Below, in pieces: positions 9,737-17,411 of a DNA stretch of 38,884 nt. Source of the stretch: Aeromicrobium sp. (GTDB lineage: Bacteria > Actinomycetota > Actinomycetes > Propionibacteriales > Nocardioidaceae); the NCBI GenBank assembly GCA_014377785.1, contig JACMOZ010000035.1, positions 1-38,884 on the forward strand, read 5' to 3'. The notes beneath the pieces were generated by a model, which searched no databases, was not told the origin of the DNA, and was given only the letters and a program-made list of their open reading frames with translations. The position numbers and the translations under genes are program-made. Each line of letters begins with the position of its first letter. Position 1 is the first letter of the stretch.

Positions 9737-10533
9737 TGAATGGGAAGTCAACCGTGGGAGAATTCATACGCCTTGAGGTCGCTGACGGAATCGGCACGAT
9801 CCGACTGGACCGACCGAAGATGAACGCGCTCAACGCCCAGATGCAGAGCGAGATTGCCGAAGCGTCCGCCGAGGCAGATCGACGCGTCGATGTCGCTGCC
9901 GTTGTCGTCTATGGCGGTGAACGGGTCTTCGCAGCGGGCGCCGACGTCAAGGAAATGGCCGATCTGAGCTTCCAGGAGATGTCCTTGCAAGCCCATGCGC
10001 TGCAGGCGTTCACCCGCGCCCTCGCCGGCATCGGCAAACCCACCATCTCGGCCATCACCGGGTTCGCGCTCGGCGGCGGTTGTGAAGTCGCCTTGGCCAC
10101 GGACGTACGTTTCGCGGCCGACAATGCCAAACTCGGTCAGCCCGAAGTCTTGCTCGGCATTATTCCCGGCGCCGGCGGCACGCAGCGTCTGAGCCGGCTC
10201 GTAGGTCCTTCACGAGCCAAAGACATCATTTTCACGGGTCGTTTCGTCGACGCAGATGAGGCGCTCGCCATCGGGCTGGTCGACAAGATTTTTCCCGCCG
10301 ACGAGGTCTATCCCCAGGCCGTCGCGTGGGCAAAGCAGTTCGTTGGCGCGGCGTCGCTCGCGTTGCGGGCGGCAAAGGAATCTATAGACCAGGGCCTCGA
10401 AATCAACCTGCAATCAGGCCTTGAAATCGAACGACTCCAGTTCGCCGGTCTTTTTGCCACCAAGGATCAAAAGTCGGGGATGAAGTCCTTTATCGAGAAT
10501 GGCCCAGGGAAAGCGACGTTCGAAGGCCAGTGA
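9736..10533 (+). CDS. Enoyl-CoA hydratase/isomerase (crotonase superfamily)
   Basis: 265-aa crotonase-fold protein, predicted to hydrate 2-enoyl-CoA in fatty-acid or amino-acid degradation. Visible: the oxyanion-hole segment FAAGADVKEMADLS, the second oxyanion loop FALGGGCEVALATDVRFA with one catalytic Glu (in GGGCE), and GQPEVLLGIIPGAGGTQRL with the second Glu. Both hydratase glutamates are therefore present, favouring hydratase over a decarboxylase or isomerase relative. The ATG at 9736 lacks a Shine-Dalgarno; a GTG at 9754 preceded by GGGAAG is an alternative six codons shorter. The following methyltransferase begins 1 nt after the stop, so the genes are cotranscribed. The physiological substrate is unknown. 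Confidence 0.92.
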   Translation: MNGKSTVGEFIRLEVADGIGTIRLDRPKMNALNAQMQSEIAEASAEADRRVDVAAVVVYGGERVFAAGADVKEMADLSFQEMSLQAHALQAFTRALAGIGKPTISAITGFALGGGCEVALATDVRFAADNAKLGQPEVLLGIIPGAGGTQRLSRLVGPSRAKDIIFTGRFVDADEALAIGLVDKIFPADEVYPQAVAWAKQFVGAASLALRAAKESIDQGLEINLQSGLEIERLQFAGLFATKDQKSGMKSFIENGPGKATFEGQ

Positions 10534-10534
10534 A

Positions 10535-11497
10535 ATGACGACGACGGCGAACCCGCACGCAACGGCCGAACAGGTCGAGGCCGCGTGGACCGACACGAAA
10601 CTCGCCCAAGTCCTCTATCACGACTGGGAGGCACAGACGTACGACGAGAAGTGGTCCATTTCTTTCGACGAGCGCTGTGTCGCCTATGCGCGGGACCGCT
10701 TTGTGGCTGTCGCCGGTTCGCCAACTGATTCGGGGGAGGGATGGCCGTATGGCAAAAGCCTCGAGATCGGCGCAGGCACCGGCTTCTTCACCCTGAACCT
10801 CAAATTGGCCGGTGTCCTCGATGAGGGCACGGTCACTGACATTTCGCCCGGCATGGTTGACGTCGCAAAACGCAATGGCGCCGGTCTCGGCTTCGCGATC
10901 GAGGGTCAGTCCGCCGATGCCGAAGAACTTCCCTACGCCGACAACACGTTCGACCTCGTGATCGGTCATGCGGTCATCCACCACATTAACGACGTCGACA
11001 AGGCCTTCCGCGAAATGTTCCGGGTCCTCAAGCCCGGAGGACGGGTTGTCATTTGCGGCGAACCGACACGACACGGCGACGTCATTGCCCGTCAGTTGTC
11101 CCGCGCAACCTGGTGGACAGCGACACGCGTGACCCGATTGTCGTTTTTGCGTGAGAAGTGGGCCCGGTCGGCCGAAGAACTCGATGAATCCTCGCGGGCA
11201 GCCGCCCTCGAGGCTGTCGTCGATCTTCATACCTTCGTTCCCAGGGAACTCGCTTCGCTGGTGGCCCGTGCCGGTGGTCAGGACGTTGTGACGACGACCG
11301 AAGAACTCACAGCATCCTGGTGGGGGTGGCCGGTGCGCACTTTCGAGGCCGCCGTCCCGCCCGAACGCCTTGGCCCGCGGTGGCGGGTTTTTGCCTACAA
11401 GTCCTGGCTGCGGCTGTCGGCATTCGACCGTGCGGTGCACACTTTCGTTCCCGATTCGCTCTACTACAACGTGTCCGTTTCCGCAACGAAGCACTGA
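10535..11497 (+). CDS. Class I SAM-dependent methyltransferase
   Basis: 320-aa Rossmann-fold methyltransferase of the Methyltransf_11/UbiE-like group. Motif I is SLEIGAGTGFFTLNL (~74-88), followed by VTDISPGMVDVAKRN, motif II-like ADAEELPYADNTFDLVIGHAVIHHI, and motif III VLKPGGRVVICGEPTRHGD. The C-terminal ~150 residues form an extra region not diagnostic of substrate. The start is the ATG at 10535, one base after the ech stop, with GAAGG upstream; an overlapping longer frame would begin inside ech. Between ech and a beta-helix acyltransferase, it may modify a lipid, quinone or glycan; the substrate cannot be named. Confidence 0.88.
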   Translation: MTTTANPHATAEQVEAAWTDTKLAQVLYHDWEAQTYDEKWSISFDERCVAYARDRFVAVAGSPTDSGEGWPYGKSLEIGAGTGFFTLNLKLAGVLDEGTVTDISPGMVDVAKRNGAGLGFAIEGQSADAEELPYADNTFDLVIGHAVIHHINDVDKAFREMFRVLKPGGRVVICGEPTRHGDVIARQLSRATWWTATRVTRLSFLREKWARSAEELDESSRAAALEAVVDLHTFVPRELASLVARAGGQDVVTTTEELTASWWGWPVRTFEAAVPPERLGPRWRVFAYKSWLRLSAFDRAVHTFVPDSLYYNVSVSATKH

Positions 11498-11501
11498 GTG
11501 T

Positions 11502-12200
11502 ATGAGCCGCGATCCGCGTCAAGCCCGCGTCGTCACCTGGGCATCTTTGCGCTGGATCCTCAAGGAACATGCCTGGACTCCTTATTACTTGAAGCGTTAT
11601 TGGCGATTCGTCGTTTTTCGATTGCGATACCCCCATGTCATCACCGAGGGATTCGTGTTCCTGGGCAAACACCTCGAGATCGAGGTGTCGAGAGATTATG
11701 CGCGACTCGTGCTCGGCAAATGGGTACACATCGGCAACGGCAACAAGATCAGGGCCCATAACGGCGTATTGCGACTCGGTGACAAGGTCGTGCTGGGGAG
11801 CGACAATGTCATCAATGCTCATCTCGACATCGAGATCGGCTCATCGACCCTGATTTCGGACTGGGTCTACATTTGCGATTTCGACCATGCGATGCGTGAA
11901 CTCGACCGGCCGATCAAGGATCAGGGTTTGCTGATGACTCCGGTAAGGATCGGCCCGGGCTGCTGGATCGGCACGAAGGCCACCGTGTTGCGGGGCACTG
12001 TCATCGGCGCAGGAAGTGTTCTCGCTGCCCATACGGTCGCGCGCGGTGAAATTCCGGCCGGCTCGATCGTCGGGGGAGTGCCGGGCAGAATCCTCAAAAA
12101 TCGCCGGGACATCTATGACGACCCGGCCGAAGTCGAACGCCGTCGTTATCTCGCCATGATCGCCGCCCAGCAAAAGGGCGCGTTGGCCGACGATCTGTGA
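11502..12200 (+). CDS. Left-handed beta-helix acyltransferase (hexapeptide repeat)
   Basis: 232-aa putative O-acetyl/acyltransferase. The middle and C-terminal parts carry imperfect [LIV]-G-x4 hexapeptides (VRIGPGCWIGTKATVLRG, TVIGAGSVLAAHTVARG, IPAGSIVGGVPGRIL), the maltose-O-acetyltransferase/WcaF-type fold. The conserved His typical of this fold may be in DFDHAM (~125). The N-terminus is basic and aromatic (YYLKRYWRFVVFRLRY), possibly membrane-associated. The start is ATG at 11502, 4 nt after the methyltransferase stop; the frame upstream of it is methyltransferase sequence. The acceptor is probably a glycan or glycolipid given the fold, but is not determined. Confidence 0.88.
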   Translation: MSRDPRQARVVTWASLRWILKEHAWTPYYLKRYWRFVVFRLRYPHVITEGFVFLGKHLEIEVSRDYARLVLGKWVHIGNGNKIRAHNGVLRLGDKVVLGSDNVINAHLDIEIGSSTLISDWVYICDFDHAMRELDRPIKDQGLLMTPVRIGPGCWIGTKATVLRGTVIGAGSVLAAHTVARGEIPAGSIVGGVPGRILKNRRDIYDDPAEVERRRYLAMIAAQQKGALADDL

Positions 12201-12219
12201 CGAATCAGCACCTCAGATG

Positions 12220-12241
12220 CCAAATTTGGGTACCGTAATCT
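12220..12241 (+). promoter_or_regulatory. Palindrome with -10-like hexamer before the coiled-coil gene
   Basis: The 126-nt gap after the acyltransferase contains the perfect 10-bp palindrome CCAAATTTGG (12220-12229), then TAATCT (12236-12241), a plausible -10. No clear -35 is seen at the right spacing. A strong ribosome site (AAGGGGAG) precedes the ATG at 12327. Promoter assignment is an inference. Confidence 0.35.
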
Positions 12242-12326
12242 ATGTGCACTTTCACCCCGCGTAATTGACGTGGTGAGGCGTACTTAGGCCCAATGTGAGG
12301 TCAGCACCGTTGTACGAAGGGGAGTC

Positions 12327-13955
12327 ATGCCCGACTCAGAGTCGAACCAGCCCGTCGAGCGCCGTCATGCGGCCCCTTTGCAGGTCGCAGCGGACATGTT
12401 GGCCCGGTCCGAACACGAGATCGAGGCTGATCGGCTGCGCGAGGCGCACTCACAGAAGGCGACTTCATCGACACCCGCGACGTCGGGTGCGTCCACCGGC
12501 AGTCCCGATCGTGCTGTCGCCGACAACATTGAGTCGCCGAGCAAAACCGACGCCAACGCTGAAGAGCAGGACTCTCACAAAGACGATTCGTCGCGCGGGC
12601 GGCGTGCCGCGACTCGCAAGGCGCGCCACGCCGCCACCGAAAAGCGCCGCGTCGAGAAAGCAGCAGCCAAGGCTTTCGCCGCATCGAAGCGCGACTCCGT
12701 GCGACGATCCGACGAGGGCCCCACGCTCGCGGAGAAATCGATCGTAGTAGAGGCTGCCGACACAGAAGCTTCGGTGTCGGCAGATGCAGCATCCGCCGAA
12801 GCAGTGATTGCAGAACCAGTCATCGAACAAACTGTGACTTTTCAGGCCGTGCCCGAAGAAGCTTCGCCCGCAGAATACGCTGCGAAGACCGAAATTCTAG
12901 ACGCCGTCGTCACAAAATCCGACACTCCTGTCGCTGGCCCGACTCAAGAATTCGTCGCCCACATGGAGCCGCCGACTGTCGAAGCCGCCGAGGCCGCAGC
13001 CAATGAGGACGAGCGCGTCGCCGCCGAAACCAGGTGGTCCGGTTTCAGTCATGGCACGGCTGCACAATGGGGGGCTGATGCCGATGCCGCTGCGGCGCAG
13101 GAATCGTCAGACCGCGAGTTGTCGGACCGGGCCGCCGGCAGGGAAGCTGATGACAAGGTTGCAGCCGAAGAACAGGAACGACTCAATACTGCGCGTGCGG
13201 AGGCCGAACGTGAGCAATTCGTGAGCACGGCAACGGCCGATGTGGCGGCTGAGACTTCGCCCGGCGGATCGACATTTGCCGAGAAACATGTCGCCGCCGA
13301 TCGCGAAACCGTGCTGGCCCAATTGGCCACCGAGCGTACCGAAGCAAATGAACGCGTCGCCAAAGCGCTTGCGGAGGCCGAACGCCTGGGCAAGGAGGCC
13401 GAAGCCGAACGTGAGAATTCGTCCGCGCGCCTGGCCGAGGCGGAGATCGCTGCGAAGGAGTCGGCTGCGGCAAAGCTTGCCGAAGCCGAACGCAAGATCG
13501 CTCTGGCCGAGAACGATGCGCAGATCCGTGTCGAAGTCGCGCTGACGGAGGCCAAGCGCCTGGTTGAGCAGGCCAATGTCAATGCCAAGCGGCGAATCGC
13601 CGAAGCCATTGCCCAGGCCGAACGACTGACTCTTGAATCCAAACGCGAGGCCCAGGAGCGTGTGAGCCAGGCCGTTGCAGCTGCATGGCGTGCCGCCGAG
13701 GAGAAATTGCGGGAAGCCGAACGCTCGGCGCTCGAATGGATTTCGGCTGCCGAGGCCGAGGCGGACCGGGTCGCCGCGACAAGCATCATGGTCGCCAACC
13801 AGTACTCCGAAACAATTCCGCTCGCCCAGCCGGCGCCGCTCGTCGACGAGTACATCGATGAAAGGCCTGATGACAAAGACTCGGGCAATCCCAAGGCGGT
13901 GGACGAGTCTTGGGAGCTTGCTCCTAAGACCAAAAGAGTCGTCCGAAAGAAGTAG
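12327..13955 (+). CDS. Ala/Glu-rich coiled-coil protein, function unknown
   Basis: 542-aa acidic, low-complexity protein that I do not recognise. Residues ~1-110 are charged and disordered with a basic patch (RGRRAATRKARHAATEKRRV, ~91-110). Residues ~120-300 are acidic and disordered. Residues ~310-490 form a long predicted coiled coil built from LAEAER-like units (AKALAEAERLGKEAEAER, KLAEAERKIALAEN, AIAQAERLTLE). The tail ends in a basic KTKRVVRKK before a TAG at 13953. It has no signal peptide or membrane segment of its own. The next frame (+1) continues directly with a similar acidic then Lys/Pro-rich segment and two membrane helices, so the two may be one protein. Scaffold or cell-envelope structure is possible; no function is claimed. 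Confidence 0.75.
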   Translation: MPDSESNQPVERRHAAPLQVAADMLARSEHEIEADRLREAHSQKATSSTPATSGASTGSPDRAVADNIESPSKTDANAEEQDSHKDDSSRGRRAATRKARHAATEKRRVEKAAAKAFAASKRDSVRRSDEGPTLAEKSIVVEAADTEASVSADAASAEAVIAEPVIEQTVTFQAVPEEASPAEYAAKTEILDAVVTKSDTPVAGPTQEFVAHMEPPTVEAAEAAANEDERVAAETRWSGFSHGTAAQWGADADAAAAQESSDRELSDRAAGREADDKVAAEEQERLNTARAEAEREQFVSTATADVAAETSPGGSTFAEKHVAADRETVLAQLATERTEANERVAKALAEAERLGKEAEAERENSSARLAEAEIAAKESAAAKLAEAERKIALAENDAQIRVEVALTEAKRLVEQANVNAKRRIAEAIAQAERLTLESKREAQERVSQAVAAAWRAAEEKLREAERSALEWISAAEAEADRVAATSIMVANQYSETIPLAQPAPLVDEYIDERPDDKDSGNPKAVDESWELAPKTKRVVRKK

Positions 13956-14499
13956 ATTCCCCACTGCGGGCGACATCGCTGCGGAAATCGAGGCCGAAGG
14001 GGTGTCTGCTCCAGAAGTTGCGTCGACGACTGAGTCCGAAGACTCTTACGAAATTGACGTCGACGAGTCTTCGTATGACGAGCCGGCTGTGATTCCGGTG
14101 ACCGACCTTGTCAGGGCCAAGCAACCCAAACCGGTAAAACCGGTCAAGGTGCCGAAGCCGCCGAAAACACCGCGGCCGGCCAAGGTGCGAACTGATAATG
14201 CCAACCGTGGTTTCTTCATTGCCGCGGGCATTGTCGGGGCGATCGGCCTGTTGTTTTCGGTGATACTCGCAACTGGAGCTCTCTTGATCGCTCTCGATGT
14301 GGACCAGGGCACCGCGTTCTTCGCTCACCTTTCCGATGTGTGTGACGGTCTTGTCGGCCCGTTGAAAGACGTGTTCAATTTCTCCGGCGTCAATGCCGAC
14401 AAAAAAGAAGCCCTCGTGGGTTGGGGCCTCGGATCGATGGGCTATTTGCTGGTGGGCCGCTTCGTCCAGTCGATTCTGATGTCCCGAGTCAAAGACTAG
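13870..14499 (+). CDS. Membrane-anchored tail protein, probably the +1-frame continuation of the coiled-coil gene
   Basis: In this frame sequence that looks genuinely coding starts at about 13957, right after the preceding stop: TAGDIAAEIEAEGVSAPEV, then an acidic stretch, a Lys/Pro-rich linker (KPVKPVKVPKPPKTPRPAK), one strong membrane helix (FIAAGIVGAIGLLFSVILAT) and a second weaker one near the end (LVGWGLGSMGYLLVGRF). No good independent start lies at the junction. Candidates are ATG 13870 (GAAAGG upstream, but 86 nt inside the previous gene) and GTG 14002 (GAGG upstream). The 13870-13955 part reads like out-of-frame sequence. A single frame change near AAG-TAG-A at 13950-13956 would join both genes. 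No known function. The stop shares CTAG with the convergent methyltransferase stop. Confidence 0.6.
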   Translation: MTKTRAIPRRWTSLGSLLLRPKESSERSRFPTAGDIAAEIEAEGVSAPEVASTTESEDSYEIDVDESSYDEPAVIPVTDLVRAKQPKPVKPVKVPKPPKTPRPAKVRTDNANRGFFIAAGIVGAIGLLFSVILATGALLIALDVDQGTAFFAHLSDVCDGLVGPLKDVFNFSGVNADKKEALVGWGLGSMGYLLVGRFVQSILMSRVKD

Positions 14500-15233
14500 G
14501 GCTTCTGCGCGACGACAATCAGGTCGAGGGACTCGTTCAGCTCATCGGTGCTGAAGGCGAAGTCGTCGACCGTCACGGTCGTCACCGCTTCGATGAGTTC
14601 GACGTCCCATTCGTCATAAGGGCGGGCGATCTGTGCGTCGATGATCGATCCATTGGCGCCTTCCCACGTTGTAAGCACCGGCCCGTGGCTGAGCCCAACG
14701 CATGACGTGATGATCGCCGACGGGCTGAGGAGCGATCGAAGTTCGTCGGGAGTGAGTTCCTTCGGGTGATAGATGTTGCCCGGCGGAAACGTCAACGTGT
14801 TAGGCGTGCTGATGACGATCGTGCCGCCGGGGCGCAAAACGCGGAGACATTCGGCGACGAACGCTTCCTGATTCCAGAGGTGTTCGATCGTCTGGAGACT
14901 GACGACGACGTCGAAGGACTCATCGGCATAAGGAAGTTGGACCAGATTCGCGCGCACGCCGAGGACGCTCGGATAGGCAGCGTGGACGTGACGGGTCGCA
15001 TAATCGTCATAGTCGAGGGCGTGCAGCGACTTTGCGTGGTTGGCAAGGCGTTGCGCGCCGTAGCCTTCGCCGCAACCGGCTTCGAGCACGTCCATACCTG
15101 TGACCAAGTCAGCGATGCGCAGATAAACGACCTCATGTCGGCGGAACCAGTAATTCTCGTGCCAGATGCCCGGAACGGTGCGTTCGCCGGTGATCACCAT
15201 GCGCGGTCGATCCTCGGAAGCGGGGGGATTCAC
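14496..15233 (-). CDS. SAM-dependent methyltransferase, Rv3030-like
   Basis: 245-aa class I methyltransferase. It opens with VITGERTVPGIWHENYWFRR, a signature I associate with actinobacterial relatives of mycobacterial Rv3030, placed beside etfBA there and linked to methylglucose lipopolysaccharide. Motif I is VLEAGCGEGYGAQRLA (~48-63), with LPYADESFDVVVSLQTIEHL, VLRPGGTIVISTPN and the HPKELTPDELRSLL segment. Start: GTG at 15233 gives the full frame; ATG at 15200, just before the conserved VITGERT, with GAGG upstream, is equally credible. It is convergent with the coiled-coil tail gene (shared CTAG stops) and divergent from etfB. The glycan substrate is an inference from synteny only. Confidence 0.85.
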   Translation of the reverse strand: MNPPASEDRPRMVITGERTVPGIWHENYWFRRHEVVYLRIADLVTGMDVLEAGCGEGYGAQRLANHAKSLHALDYDDYATRHVHAAYPSVLGVRANLVQLPYADESFDVVVSLQTIEHLWNQEAFVAECLRVLRPGGTIVISTPNTLTFPPGNIYHPKELTPDELRSLLSPSAIITSCVGLSHGPVLTTWEGANGSIIDAQIARPYDEWDVELIEAVTTVTVDDFAFSTDELNESLDLIVVAQKP

Positions 15234-15325
15234 GGGAATACGTTAACGGCCCGGGGTGTGACCTATTCCATGCCGGGTACATCTCGCCCGGATCGCGACC
15301 TGTCGGTAACATTGCAAACGAACGC

Positions 15326-15341
15326 CTAAGCGATTGCTCAG
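15326..15341. promoter_or_regulatory. Palindrome upstream of etfBA, possible TetR-type operator
   Basis: CTAAGCGATTGCTCAG is an inverted repeat (CTAAGC/GCTCAG, 5 of 6 pairs) with a 4-nt centre. It lies in the 208-nt divergent gap between the methyltransferase and etfB. The form resembles operators of TetR-family regulators of acyl-CoA metabolism, but no cognate regulator is in the window. Confidence 0.35.
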
Positions 15342-15441
15342 CAAACGTGGCAGGCTGTTTTCGTGCAAATCTGATTTCCAGATTGCCGCGGTGCCATTTG
15401 GTGCCGTGCCCCCGCCAATGCGCAGGAGTTGCCCCAGGACT

Positions 15442-16221
15442 ATGAATATTGTCGTCTGTGTGAAATACGTGCCGGATTCTACGGCTAACCCCACCTTTAA
15501 TTCTTCCGACAACACCGTCGATCGCGTTGGCGTCGATGGACTGCTGTCCGAGCTCGATGAATACGCGGTGGAGCAGGCCCTGAAGATCGTCGAAGCCGGA
15601 GAAGGCGAAGTCACAGTGCTGACCGTCGGACCCGAGCAGGCAACCGATGCGATCCGCAAGGCTTTGCAGATGGGCGCCGACAAGGGCGTACACGTCTTCG
15701 ACGACGCCATTCACGGCTCGGATGCCGCGGCCACCTCACTCGTGCTCGCCGAAGCCCTCAAGAAAATCGAATACGACCTGATCGTCTTCGGTATGACTTC
15801 GACCGACGGTGGGATGGGCGTTGTCCCGACCATGGTCGCCGAACGCCTCGGGCTTCCAGCCGTCACCTTTGGCTCGGAAATCACCGCCAACGGTTCGACC
15901 ATCTCGATCCGCCGCGATGGCGATTCTGCGACGGAAACGATCGAGGCCACCGGCCCCCTCGTCCTTAGCGTCACCGACCAGACCGGCGAAGCACGCTATC
16001 CGTCGTTCAAGGGCATCATGGCCGCCAAAAAGAAGGAAGTCACGCAATGGTCGCTCTCTGACCTGGGCGTCGACGCCTCACAGGTTGGTCTCGATGCAGC
16101 ATGGACCAAGGTTTCCTCGTTCGAAGCGCGCCCGGCCCGCACGGCCGGTGTAATCGTGAACGATGAAGGTGACGGCGGCGTCAAGCTCGTCGAATACCTC
16201 GCATCGCAAAAGTTTGTGTGA
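15442..16221 (+). CDS. etfB: Electron transfer flavoprotein beta subunit
   Basis: Beta subunit of the heterodimeric flavoprotein that collects electrons from acyl-CoA dehydrogenases and passes them to the quinone pool. The protein is 259 aa, the family norm. Visible: NIVVCVKYVPDS at the N-terminus, DEYAVEQALKI, VTVLTVGPEQATDAIRKALQMGAD, and the ETF-beta signature around VLSVTDQTGEARYPSFKGIMAAKKK. The start is ATG 15442; the frame extends upstream to 15334 without similarity. AGGAG lies 14 nt upstream and CAGGAC closer. It is 12 nt from etfA. The nearby enoyl-CoA hydratase fits a fatty-acid oxidation role. Confidence 0.97.
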   Translation: MNIVVCVKYVPDSTANPTFNSSDNTVDRVGVDGLLSELDEYAVEQALKIVEAGEGEVTVLTVGPEQATDAIRKALQMGADKGVHVFDDAIHGSDAAATSLVLAEALKKIEYDLIVFGMTSTDGGMGVVPTMVAERLGLPAVTFGSEITANGSTISIRRDGDSATETIEATGPLVLSVTDQTGEARYPSFKGIMAAKKKEVTQWSLSDLGVDASQVGLDAAWTKVSSFEARPARTAGVIVNDEGDGGVKLVEYLASQKFV

Positions 16222-16233
16222 GTAGGAGATCTC

Positions 16234-17190
16234 ATGAGTGAAGTACTCGTTCTCGTCGATCACGTCGACGGCAAAGTTACCAAGCCGACCCTCGAACTCC
16301 TGACAATCGCACGCCGCCTCGGCGAGCCGTCAGCTGTGTTCTTCGGGTCCCAGATCGGTGCTGCAAAGGACTCGCTCGCCGAATACGGTGCGGCCAAGAT
16401 CTATCAGCTCGATGATGCTGCATACGGCGAGTATCTCGTTGCTCCCAAGGCCGAAGCACTGGCCCAGCTGGTTGCCGACAAGGCGCCGGCTGCGGTGCTT
16501 GTGCCCTCGACGGTTGAAGGCAAAGAAATCGGTGGACGCCTCTCGATCAAGATCGAATCGGGCCTCATCACCGACGCTGTCGACGTTCAGGCAGGCGACG
16601 GCGGCGTGGCGACCACGCAGTCCGTCTTCGCCGGCAACTTCAAGGTGCAGGCCAACGTCACGAAGGGCACTCCGATCGTGGCAGTCAAGCCCAACTCGGC
16701 AGCGCCCGAAGCGGCCCCTGCTGCAGGAGTAGTTGAGGCGGTCACGGTCGCATTGTCAGATATCGCCAAGTCCGCAAAGATCACGTCTTCCAAGCCGCGT
16801 GAATCCACCGGACGCCCCGAGTTGACCGAGGCCGCCATCGTGGTCTCGGGCGGTCGTGGCACCAGCGGCGACTTCAGTGAAGTCGAAGCCTTTGCCGATT
16901 CGCTGGGAGCAGCTGTTGGCGCCTCGCGCGCGGCGGTTGACTCCGGTTGGTACCCGCATTCGTTCCAGATCGGCCAGACCGGAAAGACGGTTGCGCCTCA
17001 GCTGTATGTCGCCAACGGCATCTCCGGGGCGATTCAGCACCGTGCCGGTATGCAGACGTCGAAGACGATCATCGCGGTCAACAAGGACGACGAAGCGCCG
17101 ATCTTCGAACTCGTGGACTTCGGTGTCGTGGGCGACCTCAAGGTCGTCCTGCCGCAGGCAACGGCGGAAATCGTCAAGCGCAAGGGCTAA
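16234..17190 (+). CDS. etfA: Electron transfer flavoprotein alpha subunit
   Basis: FAD-binding alpha subunit, 318 aa, partner of the preceding EtfB. The N-terminal domain shows SEVLVLVDHVDGKVTK and LVPSTVEGKEIGGRLS. The C-terminal FAD domain (~190-318) carries IVVSGGRGTSGDFSEVEAFA, the SRAAVDSGWYPHSFQIGQTGKTVAPQLY block, and the family signature LYVANGISGAIQHRAGMQ with IIAVNKDDEAPIFELVDFGVVGDL. Ribosome site AGGAG precedes the ATG. The operon ends 18 nt later in a strong hairpin, so etfBA is a self-contained unit separate from the downstream importer. Confidence 0.97.
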   Translation: MSEVLVLVDHVDGKVTKPTLELLTIARRLGEPSAVFFGSQIGAAKDSLAEYGAAKIYQLDDAAYGEYLVAPKAEALAQLVADKAPAAVLVPSTVEGKEIGGRLSIKIESGLITDAVDVQAGDGGVATTQSVFAGNFKVQANVTKGTPIVAVKPNSAAPEAAPAAGVVEAVTVALSDIAKSAKITSSKPRESTGRPELTEAAIVVSGGRGTSGDFSEVEAFADSLGAAVGASRAAVDSGWYPHSFQIGQTGKTVAPQLYVANGISGAIQHRAGMQTSKTIIAVNKDDEAPIFELVDFGVVGDLKVVLPQATAEIVKRKG

Positions 17191-17207
17191 TTGCAGTCTT
17201 TAACGAC

Positions 17208-17241
17208 CACCGGGTCCCGTGCTTCGGCACGGGGCCCGGTG
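17208..17241 (+). terminator. Strong hairpin after etfBA
   Basis: Two 15-nt arms, CACCGGGTCCCGTGC (17208-17222) and GCACGGGGCCCGGTG (17227-17241), pair fully apart from one G-T wobble across a TTCG tetraloop. It begins 17 nt after the etfA stop. No T-tract follows, as is common for actinobacterial terminators. Confidence 0.85.
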
Positions 17242-17329
17242 TCACTAGCAAATGACGCCGATGGGCTATTGACTCTTTGTGGGTCTCCGCAAGTGCAATT
17301 TTGGTTCCAGTTCCATTACGGCAGCCATT

Positions 17330-17360
17330 TTGACTGTCGTGTGGCTCACACAAAGTGATA
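17330..17360 (+). promoter_or_regulatory. Possible promoter/operator for the peptide importer operon
   Basis: TTGACT (17330-17335) is a consensus-like -35. It is followed by the inverted repeat GTGTG-GCT-CACAC (17339-17351) and an A/T-richer stretch (AAAGTGATA) where a -10 would fall, though no good -10 is seen. A second TTGACT lies at 17269-17274. The palindrome inside the spacer could be an operator. Assignment is tentative. Confidence 0.3.
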
Positions 17361-17411
17361 GTCATGGGTGGGCGCGCATTCAGCGTGCCCTCACAATCAC
17401 AGGAGGAACCC

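Noticed and set aside
10490-11494. 334-codon minus-strand frame opposite the methyltransferase
   Set aside because: Entirely antisense to a gene with clear SAM motifs and coupled neighbours.
13049-13933. Minus-strand open frames of ~290 codons opposite the coiled-coil gene
   Set aside because: Ala/Ser/Arg-rich translations mirroring a biased GC-rich gene; no ribosome sites or family motifs.
17208-17241. tRNA-like or riboswitch structure after etfA
   Set aside because: A simple perfect hairpin with TTCG loop and no further conserved elements; terminator is the simpler reading.
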